Origin: Paenibacillus sp. FSL R5-0912
GTDB lineage: Bacteria > Bacillota > Bacilli > Paenibacillales > Paenibacillaceae
Length of the DNA stretch: 64,000 nt
Reading direction: 5' to 3'
Assembly (NCBI RefSeq): GCF_000758605.1
Contig: NZ_CP009282.1
Location: 3,162,001 to 3,226,000 of the forward strand
A program made the position numbers and the translations under genes. The stretch's first letter is position 1. The number at the start of each line of letters is the position of its first letter. The notes under the pieces are model-generated. The model had not been told where the DNA came from and did not search any database. It saw only the letters and a list, made by a program, of their open reading frames with translations. Shown here piece after piece: positions 19,847 to 29,494 of the stretch.

Positions 19847-20806
19847 ATGAATGCTATTGAACAACGCAAACAGGAGCTTGAGAATTGCCGTCCAGAGCCT
19901 ACGCTGGACCCGGAAACGATTGACGAATTCTGGAATGATCTGCTCGCCGAGGATGAGGAGCAGCCGCTGGATGTTACAATAATCCCTGAAGAAACTCCAT
20001 ATCCGGGCATGGAGGTGAGCAAAGTAAGCTATACAGGTTATGGGGAAACGACCATCCATGCCTGGTACATCCGGCCTGCTGCTGACACAAGTGTACATAG
20101 AGAGCTGCCGTGTATTGTAACGTTTCCCGGTTACACCGGCGACCGGGGGTATCCGGAACGGTATGCTCACTTTCTAATGCTTGGCTATGCAGTACTTGCC
20201 GTGGATGTGCGTGGACAACTGGGAGAGACCGGCAATCTGCTGCCGCAGGAAGAAGGTATAGTCAGAGGCTGGATCACCCAGGGGCTGCTGGAGAAGGAAC
20301 GGTCCTATTATGTGGCTGTAGCGATAGATACGGTTCGTGCCATAGAGACTGCAGCGCAGCTGCCGGGTGTTGATCCCGAGCGTATTGCCATTACCGGGGG
20401 AAGCCAGGGAGGCGGAATATCGCTGTTGGCCGGGGCACTGAGCCGGCGGGTTGCTGCAGTGGCTGCAGACATACCGAATCTCTGCCGCCTCGACTTCGGG
20501 GTGCTGAATTCAACCAGCTCGCTCACAGAGATTGCCGATTTCCTGAAGCGCTATCCGGAGCATCTGGAGCGGGTGCTGCAGAATCTGGCATATTTCGACA
20601 TTGTTAATCTGGCGCACCGGTTCACCGTACCTGTTCTGATGTCCGCAGGCTGGAAGGATACTGTTTGTATGCCGGAGACCATCTATGCGGCCTATAACCG
20701 TATCCAGTCACCGAAGCAGATGATGGATTATCCGTTCTCCGGGCATGAGGTCAGCGAATATCAGCGGAGGCAAACGGCTCTCTTTTTCCGGGAGTATCTG
20801 GGCTAA
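19847..20806 (+). CDS. CE7-type acetyl esterase (acetylxylan esterase/cephalosporin-C deacetylase family)
   Basis: A 319-residue cytoplasmic alpha/beta hydrolase. The CE7 markers are RGQ at 122-124, GGSQGG with nucleophile Ser186, Asp271 in GWKDTVC and His300 in SGHEV. These enzymes remove acetyl groups from short xylo-oligosaccharides and other acetylated sugars, which suits the surrounding glycosidase genes. AGGAGG is 11 nt before ATG. Confidence 0.92.
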   Translation: MNAIEQRKQELENCRPEPTLDPETIDEFWNDLLAEDEEQPLDVTIIPEETPYPGMEVSKVSYTGYGETTIHAWYIRPAADTSVHRELPCIVTFPGYTGDRGYPERYAHFLMLGYAVLAVDVRGQLGETGNLLPQEEGIVRGWITQGLLEKERSYYVAVAIDTVRAIETAAQLPGVDPERIAITGGSQGGGISLLAGALSRRVAAVAADIPNLCRLDFGVLNSTSSLTEIADFLKRYPEHLERVLQNLAYFDIVNLAHRFTVPVLMSAGWKDTVCMPETIYAAYNRIQSPKQMMDYPFSGHEVSEYQRRQTALFFREYLG

Positions 20807-20919
20807 AAAGATTAATTACCGGAAGGCTGATTAGCGGCGGGTGTTTGGTGTAAAGGTTATAATGAAGGTGCTAAGCTGTCAGAATGCGAAGCAGCCTAAG
20901 GAATGGGAGGGAATGGCAG

Positions 20920-21294
20920 ATGAATAAGGATGGAGACAAGCTTCCCGCGGAACTGGTCGTGGAGAATTTCGAATACAGCCAAATGAATGAGCAGCTGGTG
21001 AAGAAGAGCTTCTGGAGCAAAACGAGGAAAGCGGCAGGCAAAATCCCGTTCACCAAAGATGCGGTTGCCATGTATTACTGCGCCATTGATGCCAAAACCC
21101 CGTTATGGGCCAAAGGCATAGCCTTCGGCGCGCTGGCTTATTTCATTTCACCCATTGACGCGATTCCTGATGGCCTGATCGGACTCGGTTTCACGGATGA
21201 TGCAGCGGTCATTGCCGCAGGCATCCGGGCGATTGCCGGTCAGGTGAAGGAGGAGCATAAGCAGAAGGCCGAGAATTTTTTTGAACAATCGTGA
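20920..21294 (+). CDS. YkvA/DUF1232-family membrane protein
   Basis: A 124-residue protein. The DUF1232 core [44 protein letters not shown] occupies about 45-90 and includes the family signature YFxSPxDxxPD. ATG 20920 has GGGAGGG upstream; a longer frame adds 12 residues. Function in the family is not established. Confidence 0.88.
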   Translation: MNKDGDKLPAELVVENFEYSQMNEQLVKKSFWSKTRKAAGKIPFTKDAVAMYYCAIDAKTPLWAKGIAFGALAYFISPIDAIPDGLIGLGFTDDAAVIAAGIRAIAGQVKEEHKQKAENFFEQS

Positions 21295-21340
21295 GGTACC
21301 GGTAACCCCAAAAGTGCAGCGGGTTGCTGCACCGGATTCA

Positions 21341-21742
21341 TTATGCTTCTTCCTCTAAATGTCCATTTCCAGGAGGGCAGCGGTCTGCGGATTGCTGCTT
21401 CGCCTGGTATTCTGTGCCCCAATCCCTCATCAGTTTAATAATCGGAATCAGCGTCCGGCCAAATTCGGTCAGCGAGTATTCAACCTTCGGCGGCACCTGA
21501 TGATACACCTCGCGGTGAACCACGCCATCCTCCTCCAGCTCACGAAGCTGAAGTGTCAGCATACGCTGGGTGATGCCGGGACAGATCCGGCGGAACTCGT
21601 TGAAGCGTTTTGTTGAATCCATCAAATGGTATAAAAGCACACCCTTCCACTTGCCGCCAATAACATCGAGGGTAAATTCAACAGGACAAGCTGCACCCTG
21701 GCCGTCCGGACAAGCACCGAAACCGCCTTTACGGTTACGCAT
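21341..21742 (-). CDS. HxlR/DUF24-family regulator, HypR-like
   Basis: A 133-residue winged-helix regulator. N-terminal Cys19 lies in CPVEFTLDVIGGKWKG, the place of the redox-sensing Cys in Bacillus DUF24 proteins; the DNA-binding part is FNEFRRICPGITQRMLTLQLRELEEDGVV. Cys11 is a second early cysteine. AAGGAG is 11 nt before ATG. Divergent from a YfkO/HypO-like nitroreductase, so a thiol-switch role for oxidant or hypochlorite stress is likely (inference from family and context). Confidence 0.88.
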   Translation of the reverse strand: MRNRKGGFGACPDGQGAACPVEFTLDVIGGKWKGVLLYHLMDSTKRFNEFRRICPGITQRMLTLQLRELEEDGVVHREVYHQVPPKVEYSLTEFGRTLIPIIKLMRDWGTEYQAKQQSADRCPPGNGHLEEEA

Positions 21743-21760
21743 AACCGAACACGCTCCTTA

Positions 21761-21778
21761 AGTATCATTTTGTATACT
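21761..21778. promoter_or_regulatory. Candidate DUF24 operator
   Basis: AGTATCATTTTGTATACT is an imperfect palindrome (AGTAT-N8-ATACT) 19 bp before the DUF24 start in the divergent interval. Size and symmetry match operators of Bacillus YodB/CatR/HypR proteins. Confidence 0.5.
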
Positions 21779-21892
21779 ACCTATCAAAAATGTGCGTACT
21801 TCACGAATGGTTATCTATCCACTACTATAAGCATGTGAGCAGGATAACGTCAATTCCAGACCTGAAGGATACACAGAAAGGGAGTATGTGAA

Positions 21893-22579
21893 ATGGATCA
21901 TACAGTAAAAGAAACCGCAACAACCAAGCAGGAAATTCTGGCCGCCTATGCATACAGACACGCTACCAAGGTATTTGACAGCAGCAGAAAGATCAGCGAA
22001 GAGGATTTCGGGTTCATCCTGGAAACAGGCCGCCTGTCACCGAGCTCCTTCGGCTTCGAGCCCTGGAAATTCGTTATTGTTCAGAGTATGGACATCCGTG
22101 AGAAGCTGCTTCCTTATGCCTGGGGGGCACAGAAGCAGCTGCCGACAGCAAGCCATTTCATGCTGATTCTCGCAAGACTGCCGCGTGATATGGCTGCGGG
22201 CTCGGAGTATATTCAGGGTATAATGCAGGATGTGCAGAGCCTGCCGCCGGAGGTTGCCGAGGGTAAGCGGAAGGTCTATGATATGTTCCTGAAATCCGAT
22301 TTCGGACTGGAAGGGAATGAGCGGGCGATATTTGAATGGGGTGCACGGCAGACCTATCTGGCTCTGGGTAATATGATGACTGCTGCCGCGCAGATTGGCA
22401 TCGACTCCTGTCCGATTGAAGGCTTCGACAAGGCTAAGATCGAGCAGGTGCTGACAGAGGAAGGGATAATGGACCCGTCACATTTCGGAATTGCCTGCAT
22501 GGCGGCTTTTGGTTACCGGGTTAATGAGCCGCGCGGCAAAACCCGTCAAACGGCCGGGCAGGTGGTCCAGTGGGTCTAA
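21893..22579 (+). CDS. NAD(P)H-dependent nitroreductase, YfkO/HypO-like
   Basis: A 228-residue flavin reductase. Family features: AYRHATKVFD (FMN phosphate side, about 20-29), LETGRLSPSSFGFEPWKFVIVQ (44-65), WGAQKQLPTASHF, GARQTYLALGNMMTAAAQIGIDSCPIEGF. The same segments mark Bacillus YfkO (HypO), the target of the DUF24 regulator HypR, and here the two genes are adjacent and divergent. Expected to reduce quinones or other electrophiles in the cytoplasm. GGGAG lies 8 nt before ATG. Confidence 0.92.
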   Translation: MDHTVKETATTKQEILAAYAYRHATKVFDSSRKISEEDFGFILETGRLSPSSFGFEPWKFVIVQSMDIREKLLPYAWGAQKQLPTASHFMLILARLPRDMAAGSEYIQGIMQDVQSLPPEVAEGKRKVYDMFLKSDFGLEGNERAIFEWGARQTYLALGNMMTAAAQIGIDSCPIEGFDKAKIEQVLTEEGIMDPSHFGIACMAAFGYRVNEPRGKTRQTAGQVVQWV

Positions 22580-22626
22580 CCGCAGCCGCTTCAGCAATTT
22601 AGGCGAAGTGTGAGCCATTTAAAAAT

Positions 22627-22663
22627 AGATGCCATCCTTATTAAGGGCGGCATCTGTTTTTTT
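22627..22663 (+). terminator. Terminator after the nitroreductase gene
   Basis: AGATGCC...GGCATCT with inner CCTTATTAAGG, followed by a T7 run. Located 48 bp after the stop. Confidence 0.9.
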
Positions 22664-22740
22664 GCGAGTTATGAAAATACATAGAAGCTTCGAAAAAAGT
22701 TTGAAAACTTGCTGAAAATTCTGCTACTCTTAATAAGTCA

Positions 22741-22760
22741 GCTTGTTACTTGTAACAGGC
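22741..22760 (+). promoter_or_regulatory. Inverted repeat before the LrgA/LrgB genes
   Basis: GCTTGTTAC and GTAACAGGC are near-perfect complements separated by 2 bp, 43 bp before the start. A TTGAAA / TACTCT pair with 18-bp spacing precedes it. Operator or leader hairpin; which is not decided. Confidence 0.4.
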
Positions 22761-22802
22761 TGCCAGTGATCGTCAATTCAAGATTGAAGGGATTCCTGCA
22801 AT

Positions 22803-23219
22803 ATGAAAATCATCCGCGTTATCGCTGAAGTCTGCTTGCTGTATGTGTTCTTCCTGGCCGGAGATTACTTGCAAAAACTGCTGCATCTGCCGGTTCCGGG
22901 CAGTATCGTAGGGCTGTTGCTGCTATTCGTCCTGCTGCTGCTTAAGATTGTTCCGGTGAAGCTGATCGAGAACGGCTCATCCTTTATTCTGGCGTATCTT
23001 CCCATGTTCTTCATCCCGGCAACCGCTGGTATTATGAACCATCTGGATATCTTCAGCGGAAGAGGGCTTCTCCTGATTGGCGTTCTGGTGATTAGCAGTG
23101 TACTGACCATGGTCGTCACGGCACATTCCAGCCAGTGGATTGCCAGCCGCAGCGCCAAAAGGCTGACAAGACGGACGTATCCTGCGCGCAGCCTGCAAGG
23201 GAAGGGGAAGGAAGCATGA
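22803..23219 (+). CDS. CidA/LrgA-family holin-like membrane protein
   Basis: A 138-residue protein with four membrane segments: IAEVCLLYVFFLAGDYL, GSIVGLLLLFVLLLLKIV, LAYLPMFFIPATAGIMNH, GLLLIGVLVISSVLTMVV. The LPVPGSIVGLLLL signature is typical of CidA/LrgA. The tail is basic. Partners with the LrgB-family gene that overlaps its stop by 4 bp; such pairs influence autolysis, overflow metabolism or pyruvate transport. No LytSR gene is adjacent. Confidence 0.92.
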   Translation: MKIIRVIAEVCLLYVFFLAGDYLQKLLHLPVPGSIVGLLLLFVLLLLKIVPVKLIENGSSFILAYLPMFFIPATAGIMNHLDIFSGRGLLLIGVLVISSVLTMVVTAHSSQWIASRSAKRLTRRTYPARSLQGKGKEA

Positions 23220-23905
23220 GAATTCTGCTGGCCGTTGGTTTTGTACTGATGAATGTTCTGATCTATCTCTTCATGTCCATGTTATACAAACGCTACCGTC
23301 TTCCTGTCCTGCTGCCGGCATTGACCGCAACGTTCACTGTAGTCGTGCTGCTCCTGGGCTTCCATATCTCTTATGAGACTTATATGATCGGCGGCGACTG
23401 GATTAACCGCCTGCTTGGACCGGCGGTTGTATCCCTGGCCTATCCGCTGTACAAACAGCGGCACGTGCTGTGGAAGAATCTCCCGGCCGTACTTGGCGGA
23501 ACGGTGACCGGACTGCTCGTAGGAATGTTCAGCGGGCTGCTGATGGCAGCCGGACTCGGCTTCTCCAAGCTGTATGTCCTCTCCATCCTGCCCAAGTCGA
23601 TTACAACTGCAGTAGCGATCCAGATCTCCAGCAATCTGGGCGGAGATTCCTCGCTTACCTCCGTATTCGTGATGATCGCCGGATTCACGGGGGCCATCGG
23701 CGGGCCGTATATCATTAAGCTGTTCAGAATCCGCGGCGAGTCCGGCATCGGCATCGGCTTGGGAACGGCGTCCCACGCCCTTGGCACAGCCAAAGCCCTG
23801 GAGTACGGTGAGCAGTCGGTGTCCATGAGCTCTGTGGCCATGACGGTATGCGCCATTGTCGGTTCCATTGCCGGACCGTTCGTAGCCTGGATCATGTATC
23901 ATTAA
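23216..23905 (+). CDS. LrgB/CidB-family membrane protein
   Basis: A 229-residue polytopic protein. Family motifs: LGPAVVSLAYPLYKQ, LPKSITTAVAIQISSNLGG, GTASHALGTAKALEYGE. The start ATG 23216 overlaps the upstream stop (ATGA); a longer frame would start inside the cidA-type gene and lacks support. Works with the preceding CidA/LrgA protein. Only 9 bp separate it from the convergent GH51 gene. Confidence 0.93.
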   Translation: MRILLAVGFVLMNVLIYLFMSMLYKRYRLPVLLPALTATFTVVVLLLGFHISYETYMIGGDWINRLLGPAVVSLAYPLYKQRHVLWKNLPAVLGGTVTGLLVGMFSGLLMAAGLGFSKLYVLSILPKSITTAVAIQISSNLGGDSSLTSVFVMIAGFTGAIGGPYIIKLFRIRGESGIGIGLGTASHALGTAKALEYGEQSVSMSSVAMTVCAIVGSIAGPFVAWIMYH

Positions 23906-23914
23906 TGCAGCTTC

Positions 23915-25477
<1,563 letters not shown>

Positions 25478-25585
25478 CTAATATCCTGATTTATGATTAC
25501 ATCATACGGATTACAGCGTATACTAAGCAATAAAAATATTTAGGATTAATAAAAATGCTAATTCAAAGAGTGCGGAGGTTAGAGG

Positions 25586-26488
25586 ATGTATTTAACAACG
25601 GATTCCGAATCACTGAAGGTATATGAAGCATTAGCCAGTGAAGTGCGGCTGCGGATCATTGATCTGCTCAGCGTGGGGGAGATGCATATCAAGGAAATCG
25701 CAGCCCGGCTGTATCTAAGCAGCGCCATAGTCAGCTCCCATGTGGCCAAGCTCCAAAAGGCAGGCATCGTCAGCTCCCAAATGAAGCGGATTGACGGCGG
25801 CACGTATAAATACTGCTCGCTCTCCGCTAATTTTCTGCAGATTAAATTGTCAGGAGCCAAAGGCATTGCCCGGAAGGTGGTTGAGGTCTCCGTGCCGGTG
25901 GGACATTATACCGATCTTCAGGCTTCACCAACCTGTGGCATTGCCACCACCGAGAAGCTGATCGGATATTATGATGATCCGCGTTATTTCCTGGACCCGG
26001 AGCGGGTCGATGCCGGAATTCTCTGGTTCGCCAAAGGCTATGCCGAATATAAGGTGCCGAACTATCTGTTCATGGACCAGAGGGTGCAGGAGATTGAAAT
26101 TTCGATGGAGGTCGGCTCGGAAGCGCCGCATGTCAATGAGAAGTGGCCTTCAGACATTGCGTTTACGATGAATGGAATTCCGCTTGGCAAATGGACCAGT
26201 CCCGGTGATTTCGGTGTGCAGCGGGGAAGGCTGACTCCGGCCTGGTGGAATTCCGATGTGAACCAGTATGGCTTGCTGAAGGTGCTGAGGATTAACGCAG
26301 GGGGAACTTACATAGACGGCCAGCAGATTTCTGCAGTCACCATTGATGAAATAGGCTGGCAGAAGGACCAGTGGAGCTTCAGGTTAACTGCAGAAGACAC
26401 CACCCGAAGGCGGGGCGGTTTAACCTTGTTCGGACGCGGGTTCGGGAATTACGAGCAGGATATTGTTTTCCGCGTGTATTACGAATAG
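25586..26488 (+). CDS. ArsR-type winged-helix regulator fused to a C-terminal domain
   Basis: A 300-residue protein, about three times the usual ArsR length. The N-terminal winged helix (1-85) has EALASEVRLRIIDLLSVGEMHIKEIAARLYLSSAIVSSHVAKLQKAGIV. The remaining about 210 residues form a Trp- and Gly-rich beta domain (GIATTEKLIGYYDDPRYF, LTPAWWNSDVNQYGLLKVLRIN) that could bind a sugar. No metal-site cysteines as in ArsR/SmtB sensors. GGAGG is 7 nt before ATG. Divergent from GH51, so probably an arabinoside-responsive regulator. Confidence 0.85.
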   Translation: MYLTTDSESLKVYEALASEVRLRIIDLLSVGEMHIKEIAARLYLSSAIVSSHVAKLQKAGIVSSQMKRIDGGTYKYCSLSANFLQIKLSGAKGIARKVVEVSVPVGHYTDLQASPTCGIATTEKLIGYYDDPRYFLDPERVDAGILWFAKGYAEYKVPNYLFMDQRVQEIEISMEVGSEAPHVNEKWPSDIAFTMNGIPLGKWTSPGDFGVQRGRLTPAWWNSDVNQYGLLKVLRINAGGTYIDGQQISAVTIDEIGWQKDQWSFRLTAEDTTRRRGGLTLFGRGFGNYEQDIVFRVYYE

Positions 26489-26527
26489 TGAAACTGTACA
26501 GATGAAGAGTAGGGGATGTGTGACGGG

Positions 26528-27070
26528 TTGAGACAATGGCTCTACGGCTGTATTGCCGTACTTGTTCTGACGGGAATTATTGCTTACGGTTTCCTGAGTG
26601 CACCCAAGGTAATCCGGCTGGAGCAGGAAATGCAGGTTACCGCCTATAAGCTGCAGGAGGCAGGTTATGCGAAGACAGTGACTGTAACACTGAAAGGTGC
26701 GTATGCCGAAAAAACCCATTCTTACACCGGTAAGCTCGCTGTTAACGGGGTTCAGTATAAATACTGTGATTTGAATCCGGAGCGGGGGTTCATGATCTGT
26801 GCTCGGGAGGACGCGGGAGGTGAATATAAACTTTTGGGTCAGGTATTTGCAGATTCCGGATTTCAGACATGGAGTCTTGCTCTGCAGAAGGGGGAGAAGT
26901 CTCCCGGTTATGAAAGTAACAGCTTCTATTATGCAATTTACGGGGAAGATGATCCTGGTGATGACAGCATCATTCTCAGCTATCCGTCAGCAGACAGGGA
27001 CACAGCGATTCAGCAGTATGAGTCCCTGCAATCAGTCTGGCAGGATCAGTGGGAGCGCCGGGTGAAATAA
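26528..27070 (+). CDS. Hypothetical membrane-anchored protein
   Basis: About 180 residues with one N-terminal membrane segment (LYGCIAVLVLTGIIAYGFL), then an outside domain rich in charged and aromatic residues. Family not recognised. Start uncertain: TTG 26528 has AGGGG 12 nt upstream; ATG 26516 would sit directly on that site. Confidence 0.65.
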   Translation: MRQWLYGCIAVLVLTGIIAYGFLSAPKVIRLEQEMQVTAYKLQEAGYAKTVTVTLKGAYAEKTHSYTGKLAVNGVQYKYCDLNPERGFMICAREDAGGEYKLLGQVFADSGFQTWSLALQKGEKSPGYESNSFYYAIYGEDDPGDDSIILSYPSADRDTAIQQYESLQSVWQDQWERRVK

Positions 27071-27086
27071 CCTCCAGCCAAAATGT

Positions 27087-27116
27087 TTGCAAAATAGGTC
27101 AACGGGTAACTATAAC
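27087..27116 (+). promoter_or_regulatory. Promoter for the 57-residue protein gene
   Basis: TTGCAA and TATAAC separated by 18 bp, about 45 bp before the start codon. Fits a vegetative sigma-A promoter. Confidence 0.5.
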
Positions 27117-27160
27117 TAAGTAATCCAAAACCTGCACAGCTTGCATAAGGAGGAGTTCAG

Positions 27161-27334
27161 ATGCCAGATCATATCGAGAATGAAGCAGACATCCGCAACA
27201 AAGAGAATAAAGACGGTGATTCACTCGCGGAACGCAAAAAGATGGAAAATGGTGTAGACATTGAACCGGAAGCCGATGACTGGGTCGCCAAACCGGCTGA
27301 ATCTGCTCATCCCGACCCCCTTCCGAAGAATTAG
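27161..27334 (+). CDS. Small acidic hydrophilic protein, 57 residues
   Basis: ATG at 27161 has a perfect AAGGAGGAG ribosome site 6 nt upstream and the frame closes at TAG 27334. The product (starts MPDHIENEADIRNKENKDGD, ends SAHPDPLPKN) is rich in Asp, Glu, Lys and Asn, has no membrane segment and looks disordered. Followed by two hairpins. Function unknown; strength of translation signals and own promoter support reality. Confidence 0.7.
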   Translation: MPDHIENEADIRNKENKDGDSLAERKKMENGVDIEPEADDWVAKPAESAHPDPLPKN

Positions 27335-27363
27335 AGCGGCAACTGCATTTCGTATGTATGAGA

Positions 27364-27391
27364 CTGTTCCTTGGGGACAGAGTTTTTTTCA
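27364..27391 (+). terminator. Terminator after the 57-residue protein gene
   Basis: CTGTTCC/GGGACAG stem with a 3-nt loop, followed by a T7 run, 30 bp after the stop. Confidence 0.75.
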
Positions 27392-27397
27392 CAGAGG

Positions 27398-27432
27398 CCG
27401 GATGCTTTCCTTGCGAGGGGCATCCGGTTTTT
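27398..27432 (+). terminator. Second tandem terminator
   Basis: CCGGATGC/GCATCCGG stem followed by T5, immediately after the first hairpin. Confidence 0.75.
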
Positions 27433-27586
27433 GTTTGGTTTGCGCCTTGCGCGAAAGGGCTTATTGAGCTTGGTTTAGTAAATAATGTATACTATAGGAA
27501 AGTACAGCCTCATCACGTCTTGATTCTCCAGATCATCGCAGGTTCACAGGTCTCAGGCAATTCAAATTGCGGGGAGGAAACCTAGT

Positions 27587-27775
27587 ATGCGTAGTCGGAA
27601 CGAGAACGGCCGGTATCGGCAAAAGCGCGGTGATGCCCTGACAGGCAACCTCGAGAAAAAGTACGGATCGAGCTTCGGTGTGCGAAGCGACATGAAGCTG
27701 GAAACGCTGAGAAGCCAGCGTGAGGAAGGTCCGCCCTTAATGCAGATGCAGAGAGAACAGCAGCATAAAGAATGA
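27587..27775 (+). CDS. Small basic hypothetical protein, 62 residues
   Basis: ATG has GGGGAGG 9 nt upstream. The product is charged, Arg/Lys/Gln/Glu-rich (MRSRNENGRYRQKRGDALTG; ends MQREQQHKE), without membrane segment, and likely disordered. A good terminator follows at 27834. Family not recognised. Confidence 0.65.
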   Translation: MRSRNENGRYRQKRGDALTGNLEKKYGSSFGVRSDMKLETLRSQREEGPPLMQMQREQQHKE

Positions 27776-27833
27776 ATTCTGAAGGCTAGTGTGGTCGTTA
27801 TTCGGCTCTAAATCATTAACTCCTATAAAAATG

Positions 27834-27867
27834 GCTGCAGTTCCTAACCGGAACCCTGCAGCTTTTT
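27834..27867 (+). terminator. Terminator before the tandem repeat
   Basis: GCTGCAGTTCC and GGAACCCTGCAGC form a stem with a 2-nt bulge, then T5C. Located 58 bp after the 62-residue gene. Confidence 0.8.
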
Positions 27868-27896
27868 CTTTGTATACGAAATAGGGATAAATCCCT

Positions 27897-28202
27897 CTGA
27901 ATCCGCCAAAAGTGGGCAGCAAGCGGGAACGAGGAGCAAAAGTGCCCCTGAATCCGCCAAAAGTGGGCAGCAGGCGGGAACGAGGAGCAAAAGTGCCCCT
28001 GAATCCGCCAAAAGTGGGCAGCAGGCGGGAATGAGGAGCAAAAGTGCCCCTGAATCCGCCAAAAGTGGGCGGCAGGAGGGAATGAGGAGCAAAAGTGCCC
28101 CTGAATCCGCCAAAAGTGGGCAGCAGGCGGGAACGAGGGGCAAAAGTGCTCCTGAATCCGCCAAAACTGGGCAGCAGGAGGGAATGAGGAGCAAAAGTGC
28201 CC
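27897..28202. repeat. Six tandem copies of a 51-bp repeat
   Basis: Units start at 27897, 27948, 27999, 28050, 28101 and 28152, each exactly 51 bp, beginning CTGAATCCGCCAAAAGTGGG. Copies differ by a few substitutions and no indels. Because 51 is a multiple of 3, several frames stay open on both strands (17-residue repeats), but none of those ORFs has a ribosome site or a start outside the array. Annotated as noncoding minisatellite. The stretch 27776-28429 otherwise holds only two hairpins. Confidence 0.95.
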
Positions 28203-28305
28203 CTGATTTTACCGGAGGCTGCCCCAAACAAAGCATTCAGAATAGAGCAATGTGAGATGGCTTAAAATCTACATCAGCTGCTCAGGCTGCATAGCTCGGG
28301 CTGAT

Positions 28306-28328
28306 TCACCCGTTAGGGTGATTTTGTT
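28306..28328 (+). terminator. Small hairpin with TTTTGTT
   Basis: TCACCC-GTTA-GGGTGA followed by TTTTGTT. Weak stand-alone terminator after the repeat array. Confidence 0.45.
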
Positions 28329-28429
28329 CGTGTGAGGACCGCCAGAAATTACCGTCATAACCTCCCTTTCTCGGAGGCATACTAGCTCCCATTAGTGAAA
28401 TACTGGGGCTGGAGGCGGGACCGACTACA

Positions 28430-29014
28430 ATGACAATGATACTTTTGCAAGATAGTTATAGCGCACTGGCAGCTGTAAGCCCGTATTTATTCTATTTTAC
28501 TGTATACTCTTTTCTGGGCTGGGTGCTTGAAGGCAGCTATAACCTCTATAGTGCAGGTGCTTTTCGCAAAGAAGGATTCTTGAAGGGGCCGTTTAAACCC
28601 ATGTACGGCTGTGCGCCGCTGCTGCTGCTGACGGGACAGAGTATTGGGCTTCCGCTTCCTGTATTCCTGATGCTTACCCTGATTATTCCGTCGGCTGTTG
28701 AGTTTGTCAGCGGCTGGCTGCTCAAGGGTATTTTTCGTAAGCAGTGGTGGGATTATTCGGGAATGCCCTATCAGCTGCAGGGACATATCTGCCTGAAATT
28801 CTCGTTGTATTGGTGGGGGTTGTCTATTGCCTGTATCTATGGTTTGCAGCCGCTGGTGCATTTCCTGTATCTGCATGTTGAGCAGGTATGGACACCGTTG
28901 ATTCCGCTGGCCCTGCTGCTATTCTCGGCAGATCTGCTTTGGACTTTCCGTACCCGTCGGCGCGGGCTGAGGGAGCTGGATCCTACGGAGCAGCTGGAGC
29001 TTGGTGAGGGATGA
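28430..29014 (+). CDS. CmpB-like putative ABC-transporter type IV membrane protein (former DUF1113)
   Basis: A 194-residue polytopic protein. The family pattern is clear: FYFTVYSFLGWVLEGSYN near 22-39, KEGFLKGPFKPMYGCAPLLL, VEFVSGWLLKGIFRKQWWDYSG near 86-107 and GHICLKFSLYWWGLS. Five or so membrane segments, charged C-terminal tail. Function in the family is not established despite the name. GGAGG is 14 nt before ATG. Confidence 0.85.
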   Translation: MTMILLQDSYSALAAVSPYLFYFTVYSFLGWVLEGSYNLYSAGAFRKEGFLKGPFKPMYGCAPLLLLTGQSIGLPLPVFLMLTLIIPSAVEFVSGWLLKGIFRKQWWDYSGMPYQLQGHICLKFSLYWWGLSIACIYGLQPLVHFLYLHVEQVWTPLIPLALLLFSADLLWTFRTRRRGLRELDPTEQLELGEG

Positions 29015-29032
29015 TTAGACTAGGAGACATTT

Positions 29033-29074
29033 CCGGATGATTCTCCGGATGATTCTCCGGATGATTCTCCGGGG
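29033..29074. repeat. 12-bp tandem repeat, 3.5 copies
   Basis: CCGGATGATTCT is repeated from 29033, 29045 and 29057, with a partial copy from 29069. Not in a gene; it lies just before a terminator hairpin. Confidence 0.85.
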
Positions 29075-29088
29075 ATGTATGTGTTAAT

Positions 29089-29120
29089 AGGTCAGCCAGA
29101 GTAATTTGGTTGGCCTATTT
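29089..29120. terminator. Terminator hairpin
   Basis: AGGTCAGCCA pairs with TGGTTGGCCT (two G-U pairs), followed by ATTTCTGTT. It lies between the CmpB-like gene and the convergent small ORF. Confidence 0.6.
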
Positions 29121-29147
29121 CTGTTGAGGATGAAAAAGAACTCACTC

Positions 29148-29282
29148 TTATCTGTTCTTAAGTCCCTTTAAGGTTTGATCATATTCATTCATAACCTGAA
29201 ACAGATAATCCATGAATTCTATACTAATGCCGGAGGGTAATGAGGACTTCGTGTTTGTTTTGATTACAATCTTACGTTTCAT
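29148..29282 (-). CDS. Small hypothetical protein, 44 residues
   Basis: ATG 29282 has AAAGGTGA 5 nt upstream. The product MKRKIVIKTNTKSSLPSGIS... has a predicted amphipathic helix IEFMDYLFQVMNEYDQTLKG. No known family. A longer frame from 29330 lacks a ribosome site. Convergent with the CmpB-like gene. Confidence 0.5.
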   Translation of the reverse strand: MKRKIVIKTNTKSSLPSGISIEFMDYLFQVMNEYDQTLKGLKNR

Positions 29283-29494
29283 TTCAGTCACCTTTTTCCT
29301 CGTCAGATTGATTTGATTTTTTAGCTGCAATCATACGATAACCTTAAGACTTAAGAAATATTTTTATCCGTAAATATAAGAAGTGGACTGCGTTATGGAG
29401 CTGTTCGGATGACGCTCAGACAAGGAATATCTTACAACCGTGTCAAATATAGAGGTATACGGGTTGCCTAATATACCCCGGAGCGGGAGGGAAT

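Noticed and set aside
27897-28202. CRISPR array
   Set aside because: The copies are head-to-tail without unique spacers, and no cas genes are present.
27737-28255. Repeat-protein ORFs on both strands through the 51-bp array
   Set aside because: Open frames follow from a unit length divisible by three; starts lie inside the array or lack ribosome sites.
28262-28429. Riboswitch before the CmpB-like gene
   Set aside because: Only small hairpins are seen; no known aptamer pattern could be matched.
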